NCBI RefSeq assembly: GCF_009811795.1 | Contig: NZ_BLJE01000001.1 | Location: 434,001-498,000, forward strand | Direction: 5' to 3' | Source of the DNA: Litoreibacter roseus | GTDB taxonomy: Bacteria; Pseudomonadota; Alphaproteobacteria; Rhodobacterales; Rhodobacteraceae | Length of the DNA stretch: 64,000 nt | Part shown: piece after piece, positions 18,789 to 28,083 of the stretch | How positions within the stretch are numbered: the first letter of the stretch is position 1 | Layout: each line of letters starts with the position of its first letter | Position numbers and translations under genes: made by a program | Notes under the pieces: model-generated | What the model saw: the letters and a program-made list of their open reading frames with translations, nothing else | The model's database searches: none | What the model was told of the DNA's origin: nothing

Positions 18789-20294
18789 ATGGCCAAAGTC
18801 AAGAAACAACCCCGCCCCAAGGCCGAAACTCCGAAAGGATTTCGCGATTATTTCGGGGCCGAGGTGGCGCAACGCAAGGCAATGCTGGATCAGATCGCAA
18901 CGGTCTATCATCGCTACGGGTTCGACGCGCTGGAAAGCTCCGCCGTCGAAACCGTGGAGGCGTTGGGGAAGTTTCTGCCTGACGTGGACCGCCCAAACGA
19001 GGGCGTGTTTGCGTGGCAGGAGGAAGACGACTGGCTGGCGCTCCGCTATGATCTGACGGCCCCGCTGGCGCGGGTCTACGCGCAGCACCGCAATGACCTT
19101 CCGACGCCTTACAGGCGCTATGCAATGGGGCCTGTCTGGCGCAATGAAAAGCCCGGTCCCGGCCGGTTTCGCCAGTTTTATCAATGTGATGCCGACACGG
19201 TAGGCGCGGCCAGTGTTGCTGCGGATGCCGAGATTTGCGCCATGTTGTCCGACACGTTAGAGGCCGTGGGCATCCCCCGCGGCGACTACATCGTCCGCGT
19301 CAACAATCGCAAGGTCCTGAACGGCGTGATGGAGGTGGCGGGCATTCTGGACCCCACCGATCCCGAGAAATTCAGCACCGAGCGCGGCATCGTTCTGCGC
19401 GCTATCGACAAGCTGGACCGCCTCGGCCCGGACGGCGTGCGGGCGCTTCTGGGCGAGGGCCGCAAGGACGACAGCGGCGACTTCACCAAGGGCGCAGGTC
19501 TTGCAAATGAACAGGTGGACGTCGTGATGAGCTTTATGGAGGCCAAGCGCGCCGACGGTGCGGCCACGGTCGCGCGTTTGAAGGAACTTGTCTCGAACTC
19601 GACCATCGGCCAGAGCGGTGTGCAAGAGCTTGAAACCATTGCAGAACTCATGGCGGCTCAAGGCTACGCGTCCGATCGGATCGAGATTGATCCGTCCGTC
19701 GTACGGGGGCTCGGCTATTATACCGGTCCGGTGTTCGAGGCGGAATTGACCTTCGAAATCGAAGACGAAAAAGGCCGCCCACGCCAGTTCGGCTCCGTCG
19801 CGGGCGGAGGGCGCTACGACGACTTGGTCAAACGCTTCACGGGTCAGGAGGTCCCCGCAACCGGTATCTCTATTGGTGTTGACCGCCTGCTGGCTGCACT
19901 CCACGCCAAAGGTCGGCTCGATAAAGCCGCCGTGGGTCCTGTGATTGTAACTGTAATGGACCGCGACCGGATGGGCGCTTACCAGTCGATCGTGGGTGAT
20001 CTCCGCAACGCGGGCATCCGCGCCGAGGTTTATCTGGGGAACCCTAAGAACTTCGGTAACCAATTGAAATACGCGGATAAACGCAATGCGCCGGTGGCGA
20101 TTATCCAAGGCTCGGACGAGGCGGAGCGCGGCGTCGTGCAGGTCAAGGATCTGGTTTTGGGCGCCAAGATCGCCGAAAGCGCCAGCCATGAGGAATGGAA
20201 AGCGCAGCCCGCCCAACGGGAGGTCGCACTGGCCGATCTGATCGCAGAACTGCGCAAAATGCTTGGCGACATGGACAGTGATGGTGCTGGGTAA
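18789..20294 (+). CDS. hisS: Histidine--tRNA ligase
   Basis: 501-aa class II aminoacyl-tRNA synthetase that charges tRNA-His. It has TPKGFRDYF near the N-terminus, motif 2 ([20 protein letters not shown]), the histidine-binding region [13 protein letters not shown] and motif 3 ([10 protein letters not shown]). The ATG at 18789 is chosen because the product then begins [20 protein letters not shown]; upstream codons do not look like HisRS. The [11 protein letters not shown] sequence differs from the GLDYYNRTVFE usual in other bacteria and matches the divergent alphaproteobacterial HisRS type. Overlaps hisZ by 14 bases. Confidence 0.96.
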   Translation: MAKVKKQPRPKAETPKGFRDYFGAEVAQRKAMLDQIATVYHRYGFDALESSAVETVEALGKFLPDVDRPNEGVFAWQEEDDWLALRYDLTAPLARVYAQHRNDLPTPYRRYAMGPVWRNEKPGPGRFRQFYQCDADTVGAASVAADAEICAMLSDTLEAVGIPRGDYIVRVNNRKVLNGVMEVAGILDPTDPEKFSTERGIVLRAIDKLDRLGPDGVRALLGEGRKDDSGDFTKGAGLANEQVDVVMSFMEAKRADGAATVARLKELVSNSTIGQSGVQELETIAELMAAQGYASDRIEIDPSVVRGLGYYTGPVFEAELTFEIEDEKGRPRQFGSVAGGGRYDDLVKRFTGQEVPATGISIGVDRLLAALHAKGRLDKAAVGPVIVTVMDRDRMGAYQSIVGDLRNAGIRAEVYLGNPKNFGNQLKYADKRNAPVAIIQGSDEAERGVVQVKDLVLGAKIAESASHEEWKAQPAQREVALADLIAELRKMLGDMDSDGAG

Positions 20295-21354
20295 ATCCTT
20301 GTCCCAGGATGGTGCGGTACGCAGCGCGGCGGAGGCGCTTTTTGCGACCTTTCAGGCCGCAGGTGCCATGCCCGTCGAGACAGCGATGTTGCAGCCCGCC
20401 GATACGCTGCTTGATCTCTACGGTGAAGACATCCGTGCCCGCGCATATGTCACCGACGACCCCGTTCTAGGCGAGCAGATGTTGCGGCCGGACTTTACCG
20501 TACCCGTGGTGCAGATGCATATGTCAGGCGGCGCGGACCCGGCCAGATATGCCTATATGGGCAAGGTGTTTCGCAAACAGGATGCAGGCTCCGGCCGTTT
20601 GAATGAGTATTTTCAGGTGGGCTACGAGGTCTTTGATCGCTCGGCGCCCGAGGCTCTGGATGCCGAGGTTTTCGTAACGTTTGCAGCAGCTTTGGAAGGA
20701 ATTGCACACACCGCTGTCGTTGGGGATATGGGATTGCTCACATCGGTCGTGGCGGGTCTCTCCACATCCGAACGCCGCAGGGCGGCTCTGATGCGCCACG
20801 TCTGGCGGCCCATTAGGTTCCGCCGTCTTTTGGATCGGTTTGGTGGTGCTGCGCCACCGCTGGAACGCAACACCCTCACAGACGACGCGCCCGAAATCGG
20901 CCTGCGCACGAAAGCCGATGTGACGGACAGGTTGGCCTTGCTTGCGGAAGAGGCGCGGGAAAGTCCGATCCCAGCGAATGAATTGTCCGCGATGGACGCC
21001 ATACTGTCTCTTGCTGCGCCGGCGCCCGACGCACTCGCCCGGCTCGAAACTCTGTCCGGCAACCTGCCATCCCTGAGGCCGGCAGTTGACCGGCTGGCGC
21101 GTCGCTTCGATGCCCTCCGTAAGCGGGGGATCGATACGGAAGCGCTGATGTTCGAAGGTTCTTATGGGCGCACGCATATGGAATATTATGACGGATTTGT
21201 CTTCGGCTTTTCCGCGGGCGATATCGGCCCCATTGCAACCGGCGGTCGCTATGATGCGCTGACCCGAGCACTGGGCTCAAACGGTGCTATTCCGGCCGTA
21301 GGCGGCGTTGTCCGGCCAGACCTCCTGTTACAAGCCCGGTCGGCGTCTTCATGA
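20281..21354 (+). CDS. hisZ: ATP phosphoribosyltransferase regulatory subunit HisZ
   Basis: 357-aa HisRS-like protein without tRNA-charging function. It retains class II synthetase fold motifs ([53 protein letters not shown]), but the HisRS-specific sequences are altered. It is the partner needed by short-form HisG to make the first enzyme of histidine synthesis and gives it feedback control by histidine. Start is uncertain between TTG 20263, GTG 20278 and ATG 20281; I use the ATG, which overlaps the hisS end by 14 bases. Its stop overlaps the hisG start (ATGA). Confidence 0.9.
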   Translation: MVLGKSLSQDGAVRSAAEALFATFQAAGAMPVETAMLQPADTLLDLYGEDIRARAYVTDDPVLGEQMLRPDFTVPVVQMHMSGGADPARYAYMGKVFRKQDAGSGRLNEYFQVGYEVFDRSAPEALDAEVFVTFAAALEGIAHTAVVGDMGLLTSVVAGLSTSERRRAALMRHVWRPIRFRRLLDRFGGAAPPLERNTLTDDAPEIGLRTKADVTDRLALLAEEARESPIPANELSAMDAILSLAAPAPDALARLETLSGNLPSLRPAVDRLARRFDALRKRGIDTEALMFEGSYGRTHMEYYDGFVFGFSAGDIGPIATGGRYDALTRALGSNGAIPAVGGVVRPDLLLQARSASS

Positions 21355-22064
21355 CCGTGAAGCTTGGAATCCCCTCCAAAGGTCGCCTGATGGAGCAGAC
21401 ACTCGCGTGGTTTGGTGATCGTGAAATTGGTCTGTCCCGCGCCGGTTCGGACCGCGAATATGCGGGCGCTGTCAGTGGCATCGACGGCGTTGAACTGATC
21501 TTGCTCAGCGCGGGTGAAGTGCCACGTGAATTGGCGGCCGGACGGTTGCATCTGGGCGTGACGGGTACAGACTTGGTGCGTGAAAAAATCCCTCTGTGGC
21601 GCACGCAGATCGAGACCGTGGCAGAACTTGGATTTGGGCATGCCGATCTGATCATTGCCGTTCCTAAGTTCTGGACCGATGTTGAGACGCTTGATGATCT
21701 GGACGCCGTTGCAGCCCGGTTCCGGGCGGATCACGGCCACCGACTGCGGATTGCCACCAAATATCACCGGCTGGTCCGCGAACATCTGCAATCTGCAGGT
21801 GTAGCAGATTATCTGATTGTCGACAGTCAGGGGGCGACGGAAGGCACGGTCAAGAACCTGACGGCCGAAGCCATCGCAGACATCACATCTACAGGCGCAA
21901 CGCTTGAGGCGAACCACCTCAAAGTGCTGGCCGACGGGCCGATCTTGGCGTCGCAAGCCACGCTGTTTGCCTCCCACGTGACGCCATGGTCAGAAGCGGA
22001 ACAGAAGACGCTGACCCGGATCGCAGATATGCTTGGCGCCAAGCTACCAGAGGCTTTCATATGA
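21351..22064 (+). CDS. hisG: ATP phosphoribosyltransferase catalytic subunit, short form
   Basis: 237-aa HisG of the short type (HisG-S), which lacks the C-terminal regulatory ACT-like domain and therefore needs HisZ, encoded just upstream. It condenses ATP and PRPP in the first step of histidine synthesis. Motifs: KLGIPSKGRLMEQT at the start and the PRPP loop region SQGATEGTVKNLT. Overlaps hisZ and panC by four bases each. Confidence 0.95.
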   Translation: MTVKLGIPSKGRLMEQTLAWFGDREIGLSRAGSDREYAGAVSGIDGVELILLSAGEVPRELAAGRLHLGVTGTDLVREKIPLWRTQIETVAELGFGHADLIIAVPKFWTDVETLDDLDAVAARFRADHGHRLRIATKYHRLVREHLQSAGVADYLIVDSQGATEGTVKNLTAEAIADITSTGATLEANHLKVLADGPILASQATLFASHVTPWSEAEQKTLTRIADMLGAKLPEAFI

Positions 22065-22903
22065 GCGCTGTTGTCCGGGATGTTAAAGATCTGCGCCAGC
22101 ATATCGTACCTTGGCAGAGGAAAGGCCAGATCGTGGGCCTTGTCCCGACAATGGGCGCACTGCATGCCGGGCACATGGCCTTGGTTCAAGCGGCCAAGGG
22201 CAAATGCGACCGAGTGGTAACAACGATCTTCGTGAACCCGACACAATTCGGTGCTGGCGAGGATTTGGATTCATATCCAGATACCTTTCAGGACGATCTC
22301 GCGCTTCTGTCAGAGGCGGCCGTCGACCTCGTCTTCGCGCCGACCCGTCAGATAGTGTACCCAGAAGGGTTCGCCACCCGGGTCGAGGTGGATGGTCTGA
22401 CCGACATGCTATGCGGTGCTACACGACCCGGACATTTTGATGGCGTGACCCAAGTTGTTGCAAAGCTCTTGAATATGGCGGGGACGGACCATGCGTTCTT
22501 CGGCGAGAAAGATTGGCAGCAGCTTGCCGTGATCCGGCGCATGGCAGCAGACCTGAACTTCTCGACGGAAATTCAGGGTGTGGGCATCGTCCGGGCGGAA
22601 GACGGCTTGGCGTTGTCATCCCGCAATGCCTACCTCACATCTGCAGAACGCGCGGTTGCGCCCGCCCTGAACGCGGCTTTGATGGAGGCGGCTCATGATA
22701 TCCGGTCGGGAATGTCAGCGGCCGGGGCATGTGCAAAGGCTTCAGAAGCGGTGTTGTCTGCCGGATTTGAGCGGGTCGATTACCTTGAGTGTCGCGATGC
22801 CGTCCGCCTCACATTGGCAGACCATCCTGATGCGCCCGCACGAGTGTTTGGTGCGGCATTTCTTGGCAGAGCGCGCCTGATTGACAACGTTTCCATCTTC
22901 TAG
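22061..22903 (+). CDS. panC: Pantothenate synthetase
   Basis: 280-aa PanC, which joins pantoate and beta-alanine using ATP. The nucleotide-binding VPTMGALHAGH (HIGH-like), FVNPTQFGAGEDLDSYP, FFGEKDWQQL and ALSSRNAYLT motifs are all present. Its ATG overlaps the hisG stop (ATGA), so it is translated as part of the hisS-hisZ-hisG chain; panB is not next to it. Length is normal. Confidence 0.96.
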   Translation: MSAVVRDVKDLRQHIVPWQRKGQIVGLVPTMGALHAGHMALVQAAKGKCDRVVTTIFVNPTQFGAGEDLDSYPDTFQDDLALLSEAAVDLVFAPTRQIVYPEGFATRVEVDGLTDMLCGATRPGHFDGVTQVVAKLLNMAGTDHAFFGEKDWQQLAVIRRMAADLNFSTEIQGVGIVRAEDGLALSSRNAYLTSAERAVAPALNAALMEAAHDIRSGMSAAGACAKASEAVLSAGFERVDYLECRDAVRLTLADHPDAPARVFGAAFLGRARLIDNVSIF

Positions 22904-23302
22904 TTTCAGCGCTTGTGAAGATGGCGTCGCGCAAATGGCGCATATGTCTGGCGTAGTGCCTTTGTTTTAACGCAATATTCGCCTCGCTTGCTGAAAAGTA
23001 AGTTTGATCGAGACGCGTTGAAAGCGCTTAAGAAATTCGCGCGGCATCTTCGGATGCATGCGGTCTGAACCGTTATGTTCTGCTGGTCCTACCCAATTAC
23101 CTAAACGACAATGATCGTAAATCGGCCTTTGTCGGTTCGTAACGCGCTTCAAATTTTTACGCCACGATCATGAAAGTTTTTCCGGTGATTAATTCAGATC
23201 GCGCGCTGCATCAAAAATCTGTCGGAAGCCACCGCGGACGCAAGTAGCGAGGTGAAGCAAAGTCTGGAGCATCTGATGGCACATGTGATCGACTGAGAAG
23301 AC
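22904..23302. other. Intergenic region with a possible gene remnant
   Basis: About 400 bases, visibly less GC-rich than the flanks. I find no complete gene. A plus-strand open stretch at 23189-23296 without a plausible start encodes NLSEATADASSEVKQSLEHL and ends MAHVID-stop, which looks like an amphipathic C-terminus of a lost gene. No riboswitch or RNA gene recognised. Confidence 0.4.
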
Positions 23303-23734
23303 CTACCGCACTCCGATTTCGGCAAGGGCTGCGCTGAGCTTTGGCGGAATAGCCTCATCACTGGCCCGGTGCGCGGGCAGGTCGCGGGAAGCATCTTCCG
23401 GTTTCAGATATCGCCACCCCTGAAAGGGTCGCTTGAGTTGATGCTCGGTCAGCACAATTTCAGGGTCAAGGATCAGCCCGCACCGCCGTATCCCATCTTT
23501 GCCAATGATCTCATCAAGGCGAAGAACCCGCTGGCGGCATTGAAGAACTCCCGACACAACCCAGTAAATACTCCCCCCATTCAGCAGGTCGGCTTCGCGC
23601 TTTGGCCACATCCGTGTCAGGTGATAATACTGCCCACCTTTCAGCTGTTTGGAGCGATGTTTTTGCCAATGGGCAATGTCGGCTACGCTCTCAGAACCGA
23701 CCGATAATTTGATCAAGTTGATGTGGTCAGCCAT
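23303..23734 (-). CDS. DUF1489 family protein
   Basis: 143-aa protein matching the alphaproteobacterial DUF1489 family from its start MADHINLIKLSVGSESVADI and the central HLTRMWPKREADLLNGGSIYWV and RCGLILDPEIVLT segments. No function is established for the family. I start at the ATG at 23734; five more residues are possible upstream. Divergent from nrdJ, with about 80 bases between them. Confidence 0.85.
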   Translation of the reverse strand: MADHINLIKLSVGSESVADIAHWQKHRSKQLKGGQYYHLTRMWPKREADLLNGGSIYWVVSGVLQCRQRVLRLDEIIGKDGIRRCGLILDPEIVLTEHQLKRPFQGWRYLKPEDASRDLPAHRASDEAIPPKLSAALAEIGVR

Positions 23735-23817
23735 AGACGAGTCCCCCAAGTCTAGCTATACAGTAAAGCCCGCGCGTCCGATTTCAACCTGATATACGAG
23801 CCGAAAGGTCCACTGCC

Positions 23818-26079
23818 ATGAGCCGTTTTGCCGCCCCTATCGCCGAGCAGATCTGGGATATGAAGTACCGCTTCAAAGCGGCGGACGGCACCCCGATAGA
23901 CGAAACTGTAGAGGATACGTGGCGACGGATCGCGAAGGCCTTGGCTGCCACCGAAGCAGAGCCGGACCACTGGGAGGACCGGTTCTACGCAGCGTTGGAG
24001 GACTTCAAGTACCTGCCAGCGGGTCGCATCACTGCAGGGGCAGGGACAGAGCGGTCCGTTACGCTGTTTAATTGCTTTGTGATGGGCACGATCCCGGACA
24101 GTATGGGCGGTATATTCGAGATGCTGAAGGAAGCCGCGCTGACCATGCAGCAGGGCGGCGGCATCGGCTATGATTTCTCCACGATTCGACCCAAAGGGGC
24201 TGGTGTGAAAGGTGTCGCGGCAGATGCGTCAGGGCCTCTGAGTTTCATGGATGTGTGGGACGCCATGTGTCGCACGATCATGTCCGCAGGCTCTCGCCGG
24301 GGGGCAATGATGGCAACCATGCGGTGTGATCACCCGGACATCGAAGAGTTCATCACAGCCAAGGAAGACCCGGCGCGGCTGCGCATGTTCAATGTGTCGG
24401 TCCTTGTGACGGATCCGTTCATGGACGCTGTGAAGGCGGACGATGACTGGGATCTGGTGTTTGACGGCGCTGTCTATCGTACTGTGAAAGCCCGGGCGCT
24501 ATGGGATCGCATCATGCAGAGCACCTATGATTTCGCGGAGCCTGGCGTGATTTTCATTGACCGGATCAACGCGGCCAACAACCTGAGCTACTGCGAAGAA
24601 ATCGCAGCAACAAATCCCTGCGGCGAGCAACCTTTGCCGCCCTATGGTGCGTGCCTTCTGGGATCGATCAACTTGGCGAAATTGGTAAATGCGCCTTTCG
24701 CGGAGGGCGCAGCCTTGGATGAGCCGGCCTTGGATGACTTAGTGGGCACGGCCATTCGGATGATGGACAATGTCGTCGATGCCTCCCGCTTTCCGCTTGA
24801 GGCACAAGCGCGCGAGGCACAGGCCAAGCGGCGTATCGGACTTGGCGTGACTGGGCTGGCCGACGCGCTGCTGATGGTTGGCGCGCGCTATGGATCAGAA
24901 GAGGCGGCGCGTCTGACCGACCGCTGGTTGCACGCAATCGCCCGCGCCGCATATCTAGCGTCGGTCGACCTGGCAAAGGAAAAGGGCGCCTTCCCCCTGT
25001 TCGAAGCAGAGGCTTACCTGTCGAGTGGCGCGATGCAGCACATGGATGAAGACGTCCGAGCCGAAATTCGCGAGCACGGTATCCGAAACGCGCTTTTGAC
25101 GTCGATCGCACCGACGGGCACCATCAGCCTTTACGCCGGGAATGTTTCCAGCGGGATCGAACCTGTGTTTGCTTACGCCTACACCCGCAAGGTGCTGCAG
25201 AAAGACGGCAGTCGGACCGAGGAAGAGGTCGTGGATTATGCCGTGCAGATGTGGCGGGATCTGAAGGGCGATGTCGATCTGCCGGACCACTTTGTGAACG
25301 CGCAGACCCTTGCGCCGCTTGACCATGTCCGGATGCAGGCGGCAGCTCAGAAATGGGTGGACTCCAGTATCTCGAAGACGATCAACTGCCCGGAAGACAT
25401 CAGCTTTGCTGACTTCAAGGACGTTTATATGGCGGCATGGGATCAGGGCTGCAAAGGCTGTACAACCTACAGGCCCAATGCGGTAACGGGAAGTGTCCTC
25501 AGCGTATCGGAAGCGTCCGAAGATGTGCCAGAGGCAGAAACCGGCGCTGACGTGATCTACATGTCAGAGCCGTTGGATCGGCCAGCGGAACTGGAAGGTC
25601 AGACCTACAAGGTGAAGTGGCCCGACAGCGAACACGCGCTCTACATTACGATCAACGATATCGTGCTGAACGGCCACCGGCGTCCGTTCGAAGTGTTCAT
25701 CAACTCGAAGAACATGGAGCACTTCGCGTGGACCGTTGCACTGACCCGCATGATCAGCGCGGTTTTCCGACGGGGTGGGGATGTATCCTTCGTCGTCGAG
25801 GAACTGAAGGCCGTGTTTGATCCCCGTGGTGGCGCATGGATGCAGGGCAAGTACATTCCATCTATTCTCGCAGCCATCGGCGGCGTGATTGAGCGGCATA
25901 TGATTGCCATCGGGTTCATTGATGGAGAAGGCCTCGGTCTGAAATCGGATCCACAGGCGCAGGTCGTGAACCTCTCCGGCGGTCGCGGCCCCGCATGCCC
26001 AAGCTGTGGCCAGTACGAAATGAGAATGGTTGAGGGATGCATGACCTGTGTATCTTGCGGTCACTCCAAGTGCGGCTAA
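23818..26079 (+). CDS. nrdJ: Adenosylcobalamin-dependent (class II) ribonucleotide reductase
   Basis: 753-aa class II reductase that makes deoxyribonucleotides with adenosylcobalamin and needs neither oxygen nor a separate radical subunit. Seen: LFNCFVMG (one of the redox cysteines), NPCGEQPLPPYGACLLGSIN with the thiyl-radical cysteine, and a C-terminal cysteine-rich tail with two CxxC pairs (CPSCGQ and CVSCGHSKC) that reduces the active site. The cobQ gene at 58-59.5 kb shows that the host makes or processes cobalamin. I see neither an NrdR box nor a B12 riboswitch in the short upstream gap. Confidence 0.95.
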   Translation: MSRFAAPIAEQIWDMKYRFKAADGTPIDETVEDTWRRIAKALAATEAEPDHWEDRFYAALEDFKYLPAGRITAGAGTERSVTLFNCFVMGTIPDSMGGIFEMLKEAALTMQQGGGIGYDFSTIRPKGAGVKGVAADASGPLSFMDVWDAMCRTIMSAGSRRGAMMATMRCDHPDIEEFITAKEDPARLRMFNVSVLVTDPFMDAVKADDDWDLVFDGAVYRTVKARALWDRIMQSTYDFAEPGVIFIDRINAANNLSYCEEIAATNPCGEQPLPPYGACLLGSINLAKLVNAPFAEGAALDEPALDDLVGTAIRMMDNVVDASRFPLEAQAREAQAKRRIGLGVTGLADALLMVGARYGSEEAARLTDRWLHAIARAAYLASVDLAKEKGAFPLFEAEAYLSSGAMQHMDEDVRAEIREHGIRNALLTSIAPTGTISLYAGNVSSGIEPVFAYAYTRKVLQKDGSRTEEEVVDYAVQMWRDLKGDVDLPDHFVNAQTLAPLDHVRMQAAAQKWVDSSISKTINCPEDISFADFKDVYMAAWDQGCKGCTTYRPNAVTGSVLSVSEASEDVPEAETGADVIYMSEPLDRPAELEGQTYKVKWPDSEHALYITINDIVLNGHRRPFEVFINSKNMEHFAWTVALTRMISAVFRRGGDVSFVVEELKAVFDPRGGAWMQGKYIPSILAAIGGVIERHMIAIGFIDGEGLGLKSDPQAQVVNLSGGRGPACPSCGQYEMRMVEGCMTCVSCGHSKCG

Positions 26080-26312
26080 AGCCTGCTTAGCAGTGTAGTA
26101 ATGCGACGGACTATGCGCAGGCATTCTAATCTAGGGATGAGCTGGAAAGGCGGTAACTGCGTTAGCCTTAAGTGGCGTTACTTTTCAGAACGGTGTTATC
26201 GTCGCCGAACGGGCATCTGACGTCTTCGCCGTTACTGGCGGACGTTGTGCTGCGCCGACCTATCCCCAACCCGTAAATAACCAATACGTCGGTCCGATGA
26301 CGTAAGGAGTAT
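26080..26312. other. Intergenic region upstream of the Rieske-fusion genes
   Basis: The 382-bp gap between nrdJ and the next enzyme gene holds no conventional gene. Its 3' part contains the small ORF listed next. I compared it with glycine, SAM and cobalamin riboswitches by eye and saw no match. Confidence 0.4.
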
Positions 26313-26390
26313 ATGGGAATGAGCTTCGGATTATCGTTCTCAGCCCTTCCTGTCGTCGGCGCCAGTCATGGCGACCGGAGGTGCTGCTAA
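26313..26390 (+). CDS. Possible 25-aa leader peptide ending in Cys-Cys
   Basis: A short ORF with an excellent ribosome-binding site (TAAGGAGT, 6 bases before ATG) encodes MGMSFGLSFSALPVVGASHG followed by DRRCC-stop. It ends 71 bases before the start of the Rieske/glutamate-synthase-like gene. The terminal RRCC is the sort of sequence seen in regulatory leader peptides that respond to cysteine or metal supply, and the downstream enzymes each carry Fe-S cysteines. Function is inference; chance occurrence cannot be excluded. Confidence 0.4.
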   Translation: MGMSFGLSFSALPVVGASHGDRRCC

Positions 26391-26461
26391 ATCCACGCAG
26401 ATGACAACCAAACCGCTTATAACCTACAAGGGATCACCGTGGTAACGAGAAAGTAGGCAGC

Positions 26462-28072
26462 ATGAACAAGACAGAAATTATTCAGTCGGACGTTCTCGAA
26501 GATCGCAAACCGGCCTATGCGTTGGTGGGCGAAGTAGATCTGGTGGTCGTCAAATTCGATGACGATGTCTCTGTCTTTTATGGTCGATGTCTGCATCGGG
26601 GCGCACTGATGTCGGACGGTCATGTCAGCGGCGATAACCTGATTTGCGGCCTGCATGATTGGGATTACCGGCTCGACAGCGGCGTGTCCGAGTACAACAA
26701 CTCCGAGGTGTTGCCGAAATTCGAAAGCTGGATCGAAAATGGCGCTGTCGTGGTCAATGCCGACGAGATCAACGCATGGGCGCAAGACAACCCACAACCC
26801 TTCAATCGGGATGCTTACCTCGGTCTTTATGCCGATACGTCACACGGTACCGAGGAAGAACCCTACAATGGGCTTATCCAAGGATACGCCAAGGACGGTT
26901 TGTCGAAAACCGGTCATCACGGGGTAGTTGCTTCCATGGGGGTACCGCGCGGCGAGTTACCAGATTGGGACGATATCCAGATCCTGACAGCGCAGCTTGC
27001 AACGCCACCGCTGCTGGATGACGAACCCGTGGGGACCGAAGTTGTGATCGGTCCGAATGCGCAAAAGCCTCTTACGCTCAAGATCCCGCTCTTTGTGTCG
27101 GATATGAGCTTTGGGGCGTTGAGTGAACCAGCAAAGATTGCGCTGGCTCAAGGGGCCGAGATGGCAGGCACAGGCATTTGCTCTGGCGAGGGTGGGATGC
27201 TGCCGGAAGAGCAAGACGCCAACAGCCGCTATTTTTACGAACTTGCGTCCGCGAGGTTTGGGTTTTCGTGGGACAAGTTGGACAGGGTTCAGGCATTCCA
27301 TTTCAAAGGCGGCCAAGGCGCTAAGACCGGGACGGGTGGGCATCTGCCGGGCAACAAGGTCAATGACAAGATCGCGGACGTGCGCGGGTTGGAGCCAGGG
27401 ACAGGCGCGGTTTCGCCATCAAGGTTTCCTGAGTGGACCAAGCCTGCTCAGATTCGCGATTTTGCCGATGAGGTTCGTGATCGGACAGGTGGCATTCCGA
27501 TCGGGTACAAACTTTCTGCTCAGCATATCGAAAAGGACATCGACGCCGCGTTGGCTGTTGGTGTGGACTATATCATTCTGGACGGACGGGGCGGCGGAAC
27601 AGGGGCAGCGCCGATCATTTTCCGTGACAACATCTCGGTGCCGACGATCCCCGCATTGGCACGGGCAAGGGCGCATCTTGACCAACTTGGACGGCGTGAC
27701 GTCACCCTAATCATCACAGGCGGGCTGCGCAAACCAGCGGATTTTGTCAAAGCCCTTGCGTTAGGTGCGGATGCAATCGCGCTGTCGAACTCCGCGATGC
27801 AGGCAATTGGCTGCATTGCTATGCGGGCTTGCCATACCAACAATTGTCCGGTTGGTATCGCGACGCAGAAGCCGGGATTGATCCGTCGACTCCAAGTTGA
27901 AAAATCTGCCGCGCAACTTGCTAATTTCTTTGGCGCAAGCGTGGAATTGATGCAGGTGATGGCGCGCGCCTGCGGCCATGACCATCTGTCGAAATTCACT
28001 CAAGATGATCTGACGACCTGGAAGAAAGAGATCGCTGCACTTTCCGGTGTAGCCTTTGGCGGCGTTGCCTGA
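26462..28072 (+). CDS. Rieske [2Fe-2S] domain fused to glutamate-synthase-like FMN/3Fe-4S domain
   Basis: 536-aa two-domain redox enzyme. Residues 1-105 are a Rieske domain with ligands C43-x-H45 and C62-x2-H65 (CLHRG, CGLHDW). Residues about 150-520 match the FMN-binding synthase domain of GltB: FVSDMSFGALS, SGEGGMLPEE, KGGQGAKTGTGGHLPG, and a C451-x5-C457-x4-C462 set equal to the 3Fe-4S ligands of glutamate synthase. There is no glutaminase domain, so the ammonia or amine source differs. Followed after 11 bases by a second Rieske fusion, with which it must be co-expressed. Substrate unknown; it could be an amino-acid or N-alkylglutamate dehydrogenase/synthase. Confidence 0.85.
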   Translation: MNKTEIIQSDVLEDRKPAYALVGEVDLVVVKFDDDVSVFYGRCLHRGALMSDGHVSGDNLICGLHDWDYRLDSGVSEYNNSEVLPKFESWIENGAVVVNADEINAWAQDNPQPFNRDAYLGLYADTSHGTEEEPYNGLIQGYAKDGLSKTGHHGVVASMGVPRGELPDWDDIQILTAQLATPPLLDDEPVGTEVVIGPNAQKPLTLKIPLFVSDMSFGALSEPAKIALAQGAEMAGTGICSGEGGMLPEEQDANSRYFYELASARFGFSWDKLDRVQAFHFKGGQGAKTGTGGHLPGNKVNDKIADVRGLEPGTGAVSPSRFPEWTKPAQIRDFADEVRDRTGGIPIGYKLSAQHIEKDIDAALAVGVDYIILDGRGGGTGAAPIIFRDNISVPTIPALARARAHLDQLGRRDVTLIITGGLRKPADFVKALALGADAIALSNSAMQAIGCIAMRACHTNNCPVGIATQKPGLIRRLQVEKSAAQLANFFGASVELMQVMARACGHDHLSKFTQDDLTTWKKEIAALSGVAFGGVA

Positions 28073-28083
28073 AGGAGAGTGCC

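Noticed and set aside
23735-23817. Cobalamin riboswitch or NrdR box before nrdJ
   Set aside because: The 83-base gap is too short for a B12 riboswitch and has no pair of NrdR-type palindromes.
26080-26312. Riboswitch upstream of the Rieske-fusion operon
   Set aside because: Some GC-rich hairpins are possible, but none of the core motifs of the classes I know could be matched.
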